Shown: positions 1 through 7,198 of the stretch, piece by piece | Numbering within the stretch: position 1 is the stretch's first letter | How the letters are laid out: each line of letters opens with the position of its first letter | Assembly (NCBI GenBank): GCA_021852245.1 | Contig: JAJZNY010000436.1 | Location: 1-9,622, forward strand | DNA from: Planctomycetota bacterium | GTDB taxonomy: Bacteria; Planctomycetota; Phycisphaerae; WQYP01 | DNA length: 9,622 nt | Direction of reading: 5' to 3' | Translations under genes and position numbers: made by a program | The notes under the pieces: model-generated | Seen by the model: only the letters and a program-made list of their open reading frames with translations | The model's database searches: none | What the model was told of the DNA's origin: nothing

Positions 1-182
<182 letters not shown>

Positions 183-344
183 TATGTCGCCCCGGCTCTT
201 GAGGCCTGCCAACATTCAGCACGGCATCTTCGCGGCGATCTCACCCGCTTCCGCGCAGCGCCCATGGCCGGACACGCACACCGGTTATGCAACCGCTATG
301 CCAAGATCGAATTCCGAAGCGCATGTACTGACATAACGCCATAT

Positions 345-374
345 AAAATAACAACTTAACGAATAATATGGCAA
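345..374 (-). promoter_or_regulatory. Possible sigma70-type promoter for groEL
   Basis: On the minus strand TTGCCA (369-374) is followed after 18 bp by TATTTT (345-350), inside the only AT-rich patch of this intergenic region. Each hexamer matches four of six or better to consensus. It would give a leader of roughly 170 nt before groEL, which is long. No heat-shock sigma32-type pair was recognised. This is a weak prediction based only on hexamers and base composition. Confidence 0.3.
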
Positions 375-406
375 TTAGGTTACCAACCGAAAGCGAGAGA
401 GATTTT

Positions 407-506
407 CTGCCGCTGTGGCAGCGAGGCGTGAGTGACCCCGCCCCCGGTTTGCCATAACGGCAGTGAGATGCGGAGGGACCCCACCATGGCTCCTGCCGAC
501 AGGCAG
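407..506. repeat. Three short TGCC/GGCA inverted repeats
   Basis: CTGCC-GCTGT-GGCAG lies at 407-421, TGCC-ATAAC-GGCA at 450-462 and CTGCC-GACA-GGCAG at 493-506. The arms are the same sequence each time, and the starts are 42-44 bp apart. The stems are only 4-5 bp, so chance is possible. They could be operator half-sites or small RNA hairpins upstream of groEL. Confidence 0.3.
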
Positions 507-670
507 ATGTCGCGCCACGAACCGTCAAATCATCATCTTGCCCCTAAAAGGGCATCGGGGTTCAGGCGAACACGAAGGCTTCCGGGACTGAGCAGGAGGC
601 AATCTTCCTCTTTACCCGCATGATGAACGTGAAGACACGCGAAGTCCGTCACGGAATCCGCCCCACTCAC

Positions 671-696
671 TCGGCCTCGACATTCGGCCTTGACAT
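671..696. repeat. Tandem 13-bp direct repeat
   Basis: TCGGCCTCGACAT (671-683) is followed immediately by TCGGCCTTGACAT (684-696), identical at 12 of 13 positions. It lies just beyond the stop of the minus-strand membrane-protein gene. The second copy contains TTGACA, a perfect -35 hexamer, but the sequence 17 bp downstream is GC-rich and offers no -10 box, so I do not call a promoter. Confidence 0.55.
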
Positions 697-749
697 TATC
701 CGGCAGCGCGGACCGGCCACAACGCACGGCCCAGACCATTTTTACGTTA

Positions 750-1724
750 TCATCGGTTCACCGATTCGCCCGGCCACCGCAAACCAGTGCCGTTGCCGAA
801 TATCGAGGTGAAATAGGCATACTCCGAGGCGGTCAGCGTAAGCAGCAACGCCAGAAAGCCAATCCAATACGGCACCATCGGGAGAATCGACGAAACCACC
901 GCAACGGCGGCTCCGCAGGCAGAGAGCACCCCAACCGCTGATGGCGATCCCCGACCGGCGCGTCGGCTATCGGCCGACAACTCCATGCCCCCCGCGCCCC
1001 GGGCGAAGAGTATCCGACCAACGAGCGGCGAAGCAAAGGCAATGCATGCGGCCACCGAGAGGAGGGCACTATCGGACCATCGGTGATGCGCAGCACCTGA
1101 TACCCGCAGGGCATTGCCGAGCGGGAGCGGAACCAACGCCACCACGCAGATCGGAACGTAAGCCGCAACCATTGCAAGGCCCCAAACCGCCCACTCGACG
1201 AAAACGGCGCGATGATTGGGAGGCTTCGACGAACCGCGAACGCTGAAACCTCCGGGGCGCAGAATCCAAAGAGGTCGGTCGTCCCGCCCCGCCACTCCGT
1301 CGCCTGCGGGTGGGTGAGGAATCCAGTCGAAGCTGAATCCCGGACCGACAAGAGTGTGCAGAGCTCCGGACATCGCCGCACAGAAAACCAGCGCCGCCAG
1401 AGGGGCACCGGAGAGTCCCGCCAGCCCCGCCACTGTGAGCGCAACCAGAGCACCGGCTGCGATGAGAAACATCGCCACAAGGAGTCGATGGAAGGCGCGG
1501 CCTTTGGGGCAAGCCGAGCCAAATCGACACACCGGGGTGCGTGTCCGTACTAGGAGATGTCCCAATGCGAGAGGTGCGAGCATCGCCAGGATAAAAAATC
1601 CCGGCACCGCAATTTGATAGAAACCACCCCCGTCCGGAATCCATCGGGCTGCAGCCAAGATGCAGGCCGCCACCAACGCGATGAGTCCGGCAGCCGCAGT
1701 TAACTGATGGTTTTTTATATTCAT
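750..1724 (-). CDS. Hypothetical polytopic inner-membrane protein (324 aa)
   Basis: I do not recognise the family. The protein is rich in Ala, Leu, Val and Gly and has about eight hydrophobic segments, near residues 9-27, 36-59, 80-103, 106-126, 174-201, 218-240, 262-284 and 285-307. This gives two groups of four helices joined by a hydrophilic linker (about 127-172) rich in Pro, Gly and Arg. A second polar loop (about 241-261) lies before the last pair. It has no visible ATP-binding, zinc or protease motif. The ATG at 1724 is chosen over an upstream in-frame start at 1817 because an AAGGA Shine-Dalgarno sits 7 nt before it and the helical N-terminus begins at once. The gene is divergent from the PEP-CTERM protein gene and shares its control region. 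A transport or membrane-scaffold role is possible but not shown. The hydrophobic pattern is coherent throughout, so the frame is probably real, although other frames are also open in this GC-rich stretch. Confidence 0.7.
   Translation of the reverse strand: MNIKNHQLTAAAGLIALVAACILAAARWIPDGGGFYQIAVPGFFILAMLAPLALGHLLVRTRTPVCRFGSACPKGRAFHRLLVAMFLIAAGALVALTVAGLAGLSGAPLAALVFCAAMSGALHTLVGPGFSFDWIPHPPAGDGVAGRDDRPLWILRPGGFSVRGSSKPPNHRAVFVEWAVWGLAMVAAYVPICVVALVPLPLGNALRVSGAAHHRWSDSALLSVAACIAFASPLVGRILFARGAGGMELSADSRRAGRGSPSAVGVLSACGAAVAVVSSILPMVPYWIGFLALLLTLTASEYAYFTSIFGNGTGLRWPGESVNR
752..765. repeat. Inverted repeat at the end of the membrane-protein gene
   Basis: ATCGGT-TC-ACCGAT has perfect 6-bp arms with a 2-bp centre and covers the last codons and the edge of the stop of the minus-strand gene. 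No T-run follows on the minus strand, so it does not look like an intrinsic terminator. Confidence 0.4.
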
Positions 1725-1761
1725 GGATAAATCCTTGCCGAAATCACATAAATCTCGTATT

Positions 1762-1776
1762 TGCGAATCATTCGCA
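1762..1776. promoter_or_regulatory. Perfect 15-bp palindrome, possible operator
   Basis: TGCGAAT-C-ATTCGCA is a perfect inverted repeat with 7-bp arms around one central base. It lies in the divergent intergenic region, 38 bp upstream of the membrane-protein start and inside its likely leader. A one-base centre cannot form a stable RNA hairpin loop, so a dimeric DNA-binding protein is the simpler reading. The cognate regulator is not in the window. Confidence 0.45.
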
Positions 1777-1819
1777 TTTTGCCAAATCCCGGCAATTTTG
1801 CGCCGGATGCCAGACAAAT

Positions 1820-1848
1820 TTGCAATTCAGCCTATTCATTAGTATAAT
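1820..1848 (+). promoter_or_regulatory. Sigma70-type promoter of the PEP-CTERM protein gene
   Basis: TTGCAA (1820-1825) and a perfect TATAAT (1843-1848) are separated by exactly 17 bp. Transcription would start near 1855, giving a leader of about 75 nt before the ATG at 1929. The -10 box lies in the middle of a perfect palindrome (1837-1855), so a protein bound there would block RNA polymerase. On the minus strand, TTGTCG and TAGTAT 17 bp apart overlap the same site and could serve the divergent membrane-protein gene, though both hexamers are weak. Confidence 0.65.
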
Positions 1849-1855
1849 ACTAATG
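1837..1855. promoter_or_regulatory. Perfect 19-bp palindrome over the -10 box, likely operator
   Basis: CATTAGTAT-A-ATACTAATG has 9-bp arms that are exact reverse complements around one central A. It fully encloses the TATAAT hexamer of the rightward promoter. This placement is typical of a repressor operator. Its centre is 77 bp from that of the other palindrome (1762-1776), but the two sequences are different, so two regulators may act here. Confidence 0.55.
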
Positions 1856-1928
1856 TGGGAGCGTTGGTTCGACAACGAGAAAGCAAGCGTAGCGACTCTT
1901 TAGGATTTCGGTTTTGGGAGTTATTGCC

Positions 1929-3713
1929 ATGCGTACGCGCTTGCACCCTATCGTGTCCGCAGCCGCTCTGGCTGCATCGGTTTTATCAGCCTCGGCGGTT
2001 TTCGGGGCGACAACAGGAACGGTCCTGTTCAATCCGTATCTTTACGATTCCCTTGGCTCGTTGAACATCAATTCCGGTACGGTCGATATCAACACCGGTA
2101 CTGCGACCTCCGCCCCAACCCTCACCATCGGCTCATCCACCTACACAGGGTATATCAGCAATCAGAACGGCATGGCCGAGGGGGCGTCCAACGGCATTCC
2201 CTATGTCGGCGTGTTTGATTTCTCATCCATCAACATCGGCTCAGGCGTTACGGTGAACATCACCGGCACCAATGGCTTGGCGTTGCTGAGCCAGAGCAAC
2301 ACGAATATTGCGGCAACCCTATCGGTTAGCGGAAGCAACGCGGTCAGCGACACGGGCGGTGCGGGTGGCCCGGGCGGCTTTGCGGGAGGAATTGGGGGCA
2401 GCAATCCAACCAACGGACAAGGGCCGGGCGGCGGACAGGCTAATGGCAACCCGGGCCCCACCTACGGTAATTTGGACCAGGCGCTTTACGGGGGCAGTGG
2501 CGGTGGCGGCGGTATCGCCAGCGGAGGCGACGGGGGTGGCGGCGCGTTGGACATTACCGCCGTCGGCAGCCTGACGGTCGCTGACATTAACGCACTCGGT
2601 GGTGGCGGCGGCATCAACTTCGCGAGTGGTGGCGGCGGTAGCGGTGGGGCCGTCATCCTCAGCGGCAATACCGTTTCGGATTCCGGCAATGTTTTTGCCT
2701 ATGGATTGTCCGGTGGCCACGCGAGTGCAGGTGCTGGTGGCGGCGGCAGTTTCGGCGGCGCCGGCCTGAGCGGAATTTCTAATGCGGATGGTTATAATTT
2801 CGGCGGCAATGGGGGCAACGGACAAGTTCTGATCCAATCGACCTCCCCCAACCAATCTTCCAGCTTTGTCACCACGGGGCTATTTAGCGGTGGCGGAGTC
2901 ACAACCGAACAAATCTCGCAATTGCAACAGCCGCTTCTGGCTCCATCCGAGATTAATTTCGGCCAGGTGCGCACCGGCACGACCGCCGCCGAGAATCTCA
3001 CCTTTCAGAACAGTGGCACCGGAACCATTACGGGCCAATACACACCGGCGCTCCCTTCCGGCATGTCCGGTGCTCCAGGCGCGTTTTCACTCTCGGGCGG
3101 CCAATCCAGCACGTCCGCTATTTCTTTTGCCCCCGTCACTCGCGGCACCTACAGCGGCACCGTCAGCTACACCTCCAATGTGGTCGTTGGCAATGTCGCC
3201 ATCACCGGCACCGCCGTCGGGCCCGTGTTCTCCACGAATGTTGGCACCACACCATTAACCGTTATTAACCTCGGGACGACATCGCCCGGATCGCCCGCCA
3301 CGTTTGATCTGAAAATCTCCAACATCAGCACCGATGATGTCAACGGCAGCAACCTCGCAAATCTGACGCTCGAGAGCGAAAACATCACCGGCCCGACCGC
3401 CAAAGCGTTTTACGTCGTGCCGCTTACGCAAAACGTTCTCGGCAATGCGGCCGCGGATTCTCCTCTGAGCAACTCGACGGATCTCACGATCGTGTTTGAT
3501 CCGACCACCCTGGGCAACTTTACCGATTACCTCACCATTACGACCGATCAGGGTGCGCCGCTGGGCGATGTGGGCCAGCAGTTCACCTACGAACTGATGG
3601 GAAACACCAGCGGATCGCCGACACCGGAGCCTGCCGCCTTGACGCTGATGGGCTTGGCCGCGCTGGCGCTGATGCTGCGTCGCAAGCAGCAGCCCAACCG
3701 GCCGCATGGGTGA
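1929..3713 (+). CDS. Secreted glycine-rich PEP-CTERM sorting-domain protein (594 aa)
   Basis: This is an exported surface protein of unknown specific role. A signal peptide covers residues 1 to about 23-27 (RTR, then an Ala-rich core, cleavage near ASA or VFGA). Residues 28-135 are Ser/Thr/Asn-rich and beta-prone, with repeats such as INIGSGVTVNITGT. Residues 142-300 are strongly glycine-rich with GGAGG, GGGGG and GGNGG runs. Two beta-sandwich segments follow. The first (about 338-435) resembles choice-of-anchor D/ASH-Hydin domains (INFGQVRTGTTAAENLTFQN, then ISFAPVTRGTYSGTVSYTS). The second (about 436-558) ends in the similar IVFDPTTLGNFTDYLTITT. The tail is a textbook PEP-CTERM signal: PEP at 566-568, a hydrophobic helix at 569-583 and RRK at 584-586, recognised by an exosortase that is not in this window. 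The ATG at 1929 has GGGAG 8 nt upstream and is preferred to an in-frame TTG at 1914. The gene has its own promoter. No catalytic motif is seen. Confidence 0.88.
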   Translation: MRTRLHPIVSAAALAASVLSASAVFGATTGTVLFNPYLYDSLGSLNINSGTVDINTGTATSAPTLTIGSSTYTGYISNQNGMAEGASNGIPYVGVFDFSSINIGSGVTVNITGTNGLALLSQSNTNIAATLSVSGSNAVSDTGGAGGPGGFAGGIGGSNPTNGQGPGGGQANGNPGPTYGNLDQALYGGSGGGGGIASGGDGGGGALDITAVGSLTVADINALGGGGGINFASGGGGSGGAVILSGNTVSDSGNVFAYGLSGGHASAGAGGGGSFGGAGLSGISNADGYNFGGNGGNGQVLIQSTSPNQSSSFVTTGLFSGGGVTTEQISQLQQPLLAPSEINFGQVRTGTTAAENLTFQNSGTGTITGQYTPALPSGMSGAPGAFSLSGGQSSTSAISFAPVTRGTYSGTVSYTSNVVVGNVAITGTAVGPVFSTNVGTTPLTVINLGTTSPGSPATFDLKISNISTDDVNGSNLANLTLESENITGPTAKAFYVVPLTQNVLGNAAADSPLSNSTDLTIVFDPTTLGNFTDYLTITTDQGAPLGDVGQQFTYELMGNTSGSPTPEPAALTLMGLAALALMLRRKQQPNRPHG

Positions 3714-3875
3714 AACCGCACCTGCGGCGAAAAATAGCGATTCACCAGCTCGGTCGCCCCCGACCACGCCGGGAAAATTGGCTGCGGCTCAAAAACTCCG
3801 CCACAGGTTTGCACCTCGAAGAGTCATTCCCATATTATAAACCCGGTGGAAGGCTCACGCAGGAGAAATAAAGCT
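3714..3875 (+). promoter_or_regulatory. Intergenic region with possible promoter for the rhamnosidase gene
   Basis: TATTAT at 3833-3838, within CATATTATAAA, is a good -10 candidate 38 bp before the ATG. The best -35 (TTGCAC at 3809-3814, 18-bp spacing) is poor, so an activator may be needed if the promoter is real. No intrinsic terminator for the upstream gene was found; the small GC hairpins near 3716-3727 and 3752-3765 are not followed by T-runs. Read-through from the PEP-CTERM gene therefore remains possible. Confidence 0.35.
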
Positions 3876-6803
3876 ATGCCATTCCCTCGTAAAGCGGTGC
3901 ACGTCGTCGGCCTATTTCTGATTGTCGGATTTCTTCCGTCTGGCCATGAAGCCCCCGCCGCTTCGTCAGTCTCCCATCACATGACGCAGGGGATTCTTCT
4001 TGCTGCGATCCCGGCACCGGATCAAATCAAACCTGAATTGCACGTCTCGACCTTGCAGCGTTCATCAGAAGCTCCATCCCAATTGCGATGCGACGGACAA
4101 CGCAATCCGGTGGGCGTTGCCGGGCGGCATCCCATGTTGACCTGGCTGCCACCTCAGAACACAAAGCTGCTGCGGGAGACGGACTATCAGATTGAAGTTG
4201 CCGACAGCAGGAGTGGGCTTGCCGGCGGTCAACTGGTGTGGAATTCCGGGAAAGTGGCAGATAATTCGATATTGTTTCCGCAATACAACGGCCCCGCTCT
4301 CAAGCCCTTCACACAATATTACTTCCGCGTGCGCATCTGGAGCCAATCCGGCTGGAAATCGCATTGGAGTCGGATCGGCCGTTGGACGACGGGAATTCTG
4401 CACGCGGATCAATGGCATGGTTCATGGATCAGCTATCAACCACATATTTCCAATCCGTTTTACTCAACACTGCATAATGCATATTACGGTCTTCCGCTGC
4501 CGAAAAAAATCTTTCATCGAAGTTGGATTCAGAAGCAGCCAAGCCCGATTTTCCGCAGGGTTTTCCGGGCGCCGACGGACATTCGCCACGCGTATCTTTA
4601 TGTGTCGGTCCTCGGCTACGGATCGGTGCGTATCAACGGGCACTCTGTAGGCAGAAGTGTGCTGCACTCGACATTGTATGATTATTCCAAAAGCGTCCCA
4701 TATCGAAGCTACAGCGTGAGCCATCTTTTGCGGCCGGGCCGCCGTAACGTCATTACGATCGCGTTGGGCAACGGGTGGTACAACGTCATGGAACGCGATA
4801 TCTGGGGCTGGCAGACTGCGCCGTGGCGGGGATGGCCGCGAGCCCGTCTGAATCTGCTCATGCAGAAGCGTAACGGCCGGGATGTCTGGGTGGCCACAAA
4901 TTCAAGCTGGCAGGCGGCGGCGGGTCCCTGCCTGGCGGACGGGGTGTACAACGGGGAGGTATACGACGAGGGACTCAAGATTTCCGGATGGAACAATCCA
5001 CGACGGCGTTTGATCGGCGAGCCGCATGCGAAGATTGTTTCGCCGCCTGCCGGGCGGGTGTTTTCGCAGTTAATGCCCCCTTGCCGCATCATGCATACCT
5101 ACGCACCGGTATCGATCCGGGAACCACAACCGCACGTCTTCGTGGTGAAGTTTCCGATCAATATGTCGGGATGGGTCACGCTCCAGGCCAGAGGGCGGGC
5201 GGGCATTCCGGTCGTGCTGCGCTACGGTGAACGTCTGTTTCCCAACGGGCTGGTCAACCGAAATCCCATCGCTGTTTTCGCCTATACCGGTCCATTCCAA
5301 ACCGATACCATCATTCCTGCAAACAATCAACCTTTTTCCTACCATCCTCAATTTGCATACAACGGTTTTCAGTATGTGCAGATCGATGGTTTGCAATCAG
5401 AGAAAGACATCATACGCATCCGCGCCGATTTCATTCATACGGCATTTCCCCGCATCGGCCGGTTTTGGTGCGCCAACCCGCTGCTCAATGCTATTGCCGA
5501 TGCGACCACCCGAGGTTACTGCTCCAATTTCATGGGGTATCCGACGGACTGCCCGACACGGGAAAAGAATGGTTGGGCGGGCGACGCATGGCTGGCATCG
5601 GTTCTGGGCATGTTGAGTTATAACAATCTTCCCGGCTATGCCAACTGGCTCAACGATATTCATGATACCCAGTACCCCGATGGTGCACTGCGGGTGGTTA
5701 TGCCCGATCCATCCGGATGGGATTGGGACAGCGGCCAATATCCGGACCCGGATTGGGAAAGTGCCTATGAATTCATCACGTGGAATACCTATCGTTACTT
5801 CGGCGACGGTCTGCTGCTGCACAAATATTATCACGGACTCAGCCGCTACCTGCATTATGTTCTGACTTTCGCTCCCCACGGCATCCTGCCGAATAATGCC
5901 GGAATTGGAGACTGGGCCAGTTCGGCGAGACACGTGCCGTCTATTCCCTTCACCTCCACGTGCATTCTGTATCACGATCTGGTCATCATGCGCCGCATGG
6001 CCGATGTACTCCATCGCATCGCAGATGCCCGCCACTTTCAGGATCGAGCCACTTTTATCCGGCGGGCTTTCAATAAGCGTTTCTATAAAGGTGGCGGACA
6101 GTATGAAAACGGCGGCCAGACCGCCGAGGCCATGCCCCTCTACTATGGCCTAGTGCCCGCGCGCAGCCGGGCCGCCGTGGTTCACCGTCTGGTGACCGAT
6201 GTACATGCCCATCAAGACCATTTGGCTGTTGGCATTCTGGGCGATAAATGCCTTTTTCGTGTTCTCAGTCGCTATGGGCATACGGCCCTTGCTTACAAGA
6301 TGGCCACCCAGACAACCTACCCGAGTTACGGTCAGTGGATCATTCATGGGGCGACAACGCTCTGGGAGGCCTGGGGACTTGATCCCTCATCCATGAACCA
6401 CATCATGTTCGGCGATATTCTCGGCTGGATGTACAACGACTTGGCGGGCCTTCGGCCCGACTGGAGATCGCCGGGATTCAGAACCATTCTGATCCGCCCG
6501 CATCCGATCCGGGCGCTGCCGTGGGCCATGGCCGAACATGAAAGCCAGTTTGGACTCATCAAAAGTGCATGGCGGTGGGAGGGCCCCAAACTGTTGATGC
6601 AGATCCGGGTGCCGCCATGCTCCACCGCGATAATACGCCTTCCAAAATCATCGCACGCCGGCATTCTATGTAATGTAAAAATCTTACATTCCAATACCCC
6701 GGGCGTGCTGAGTCTGGGGCGCAGCAGGAGAGGCCCGGGAGACGTGATGCTGAGGGTCAGCCCCGGCCGCTACCGCATCCAGTACGTACCGGGGAACGGA
6801 TAG
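3876..6803 (+). CDS. Secreted alpha-L-rhamnosidase, glycoside hydrolase family 78 (975 aa)
   Basis: The enzyme removes terminal alpha-L-rhamnose from polysaccharides or glycosides by an inverting mechanism. Residues 1 to about 29 are a signal peptide (RK, core VVGLFLIVGFL, APA-A cleavage), so it acts outside the cytoplasm. The usual GH78 order is visible. A fibronectin-like domain covers about 68-175 (TDYQIEVADS, LVWNSGKVADN). The N-terminal rhamnosidase beta-sandwich covers about 220-390 (YGSVRINGHSVG, ALGNGWYN). A second beta domain covers about 400-520. The (alpha/alpha)6 catalytic barrel covers about 525-865, and a C-terminal beta domain covers about 868-970. Catalytic acids are in place: D558, E563 and D570 in TDCPTREKNGWAGD, and E831 in HGATTLWEAW. 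Their spacing matches D567/E572/D579/E841 of the Bacillus enzyme as I recall it. The ATG at 3876 has AGGAG 10 nt upstream and opens directly into the signal peptide; a GTG at 3846 has no such support. Length and reading frame are complete. The natural substrate cannot be told from sequence. Confidence 0.95.
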   Translation: MPFPRKAVHVVGLFLIVGFLPSGHEAPAASSVSHHMTQGILLAAIPAPDQIKPELHVSTLQRSSEAPSQLRCDGQRNPVGVAGRHPMLTWLPPQNTKLLRETDYQIEVADSRSGLAGGQLVWNSGKVADNSILFPQYNGPALKPFTQYYFRVRIWSQSGWKSHWSRIGRWTTGILHADQWHGSWISYQPHISNPFYSTLHNAYYGLPLPKKIFHRSWIQKQPSPIFRRVFRAPTDIRHAYLYVSVLGYGSVRINGHSVGRSVLHSTLYDYSKSVPYRSYSVSHLLRPGRRNVITIALGNGWYNVMERDIWGWQTAPWRGWPRARLNLLMQKRNGRDVWVATNSSWQAAAGPCLADGVYNGEVYDEGLKISGWNNPRRRLIGEPHAKIVSPPAGRVFSQLMPPCRIMHTYAPVSIREPQPHVFVVKFPINMSGWVTLQARGRAGIPVVLRYGERLFPNGLVNRNPIAVFAYTGPFQTDTIIPANNQPFSYHPQFAYNGFQYVQIDGLQSEKDIIRIRADFIHTAFPRIGRFWCANPLLNAIADATTRGYCSNFMGYPTDCPTREKNGWAGDAWLASVLGMLSYNNLPGYANWLNDIHDTQYPDGALRVVMPDPSGWDWDSGQYPDPDWESAYEFITWNTYRYFGDGLLLHKYYHGLSRYLHYVLTFAPHGILPNNAGIGDWASSARHVPSIPFTSTCILYHDLVIMRRMADVLHRIADARHFQDRATFIRRAFNKRFYKGGGQYENGGQTAEAMPLYYGLVPARSRAAVVHRLVTDVHAHQDHLAVGILGDKCLFRVLSRYGHTALAYKMATQTTYPSYGQWIIHGATTLWEAWGLDPSSMNHIMFGDILGWMYNDLAGLRPDWRSPGFRTILIRPHPIRALPWAMAEHESQFGLIKSAWRWEGPKLLMQIRVPPCSTAIIRLPKSSHAGILCNVKILHSNTPGVLSLGRSRRGPGDVMLRVSPGRYRIQYVPGNG

Positions 6804-6809
6804 CCCGGT
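6788..6809 (+). other. GC-rich hairpin across the rhamnosidase stop codon
   Basis: ACCGGG (6788-6793) and CCCGGT (6804-6809) form a perfect 6-bp stem around a 10-nt loop that contains the TAG stop. No T-run follows, so this is at best a weak or factor-assisted 3' end. Confidence 0.3.
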
Positions 6810-7053
6810 GTCCTGATACGCCCCCCTGAACCCCACGGTTGATCATCCTGAATTCCATTTTTATGGGTGGGATTCTGCGTGGGAGGCGGACTACCTGTTG
6901 CTCAGAGGCTGACAGGCGTTCCGAGGTTCACGGTCAATAGGTGCATCGGCTGTGCCGTGCCTCGCCGCCATGAACTCATTGGTTCCGTCACCCTTTCAGT
7001 CCTATACACGGGGCCAAAAGCCGTCGGGCCGCACGGGATTCGGGGTGAAAATT

Positions 7054-7076
7054 TTGGCCATGACCATTGGCCATGA
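7054..7076. repeat. 10-bp direct repeat, 13-bp period
   Basis: TTGGCCATGA occurs at 7054-7063 and again at 7067-7076, separated by CCA. Each copy holds the palindromic core TGGCCA. It lies about 120 bp beyond the metE stop with no gene start nearby to regulate, so its role is unclear. Confidence 0.5.
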
Positions 7077-7088
7077 TTGTACAATTAC

Positions 7089-7102
7089 GCGGTTTTTACC
7101 GC
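7089..7102. other. Small GCGGT-TTTT-ACCGC stem-loop
   Basis: This is a perfect 5-bp stem with a four-T loop on the plus strand (four-A on the minus strand). It may add to a 3'-end structure together with the longer hairpin at 7116-7140. No T-run follows on either side. Confidence 0.3.
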
Positions 7103-7115
7103 CGAAGCGAGAAAC

Positions 7116-7140
7116 TGGGGTTAACCACGGGTTGACCCCA
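7116..7140 (-). terminator. Long stem-loop downstream of metE, possible terminator
   Basis: TGGGGTTAACC and GGTTGACCCCA pair into an 11-bp stem (one G-T wobble on the plus strand) around a 3-nt loop. It starts 59 bp after the metE stop. On the minus strand it is followed by GTTTCTCGCTT, only a weak T-tract. A metE 3' end is therefore plausible but not a canonical intrinsic terminator. Confidence 0.45.
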
Positions 7141-7198
7141 TGCGTTCAGATAACGAGACTCGTTTCATGCTTTCAGGACGGCAGACACTGACGTTTCA

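Larger units (their letters stand above)
6804..7198. other. Convergent intergenic region between rhamnosidase and metE
   Basis: The two flanking genes point toward each other across about 395 bp. The short open frames here (60-79 codons) lack ribosome binding sites and any known protein character, so none is called. The region holds a 10-bp direct repeat (7054-7076) and two stem-loops (7089-7102 and 7116-7140) close to the metE end. No transposon or tRNA sequence was recognised. Confidence 0.6.

Noticed and set aside
380..620. Possible cobalamin riboswitch or other structured RNA
   Set aside because: Short GGCAG/CTGCC arms and a CACTGCC string on the minus strand recall B12-box elements. However, the conserved core (AGCCAGGAGACCTGCC-like) is absent, and the downstream gene is groEL, which is not a B12 target.
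690..718. Promoter from the perfect -35 hexamer TTGACA
   Set aside because: The expected -10 position is GC-only sequence and no supported plus-strand gene follows.
833..1644. Alternative minus-strand frames of 229 and 191 codons overlapping the membrane-protein gene
   Set aside because: Their translations are Arg/Ser/Pro-rich without coherent hydrophobic helices. The frame of the 324-aa protein has regular membrane segments and a Shine-Dalgarno.
2319..2855. Minus-strand open frame of 178 codons inside the PEP-CTERM gene
   Set aside because: It is antisense to the glycine-rich coding region, which leaves reverse frames open through GGC/GGT-rich codons. Its Ala/Thr-rich translation has no domain character.
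3255..3767. Minus-strand 170-codon open frame at the 3' end of the PEP-CTERM gene
   Set aside because: It is Arg/Gly-rich antisense sequence over a well-supported gene, with no ribosome binding site or recognisable domain.
6867..7191. Short plus-strand open frames between the rhamnosidase and metE
   Set aside because: There is no Shine-Dalgarno, composition is irregular and no family resemblance is seen; they run through the hairpins and direct repeat near metE.
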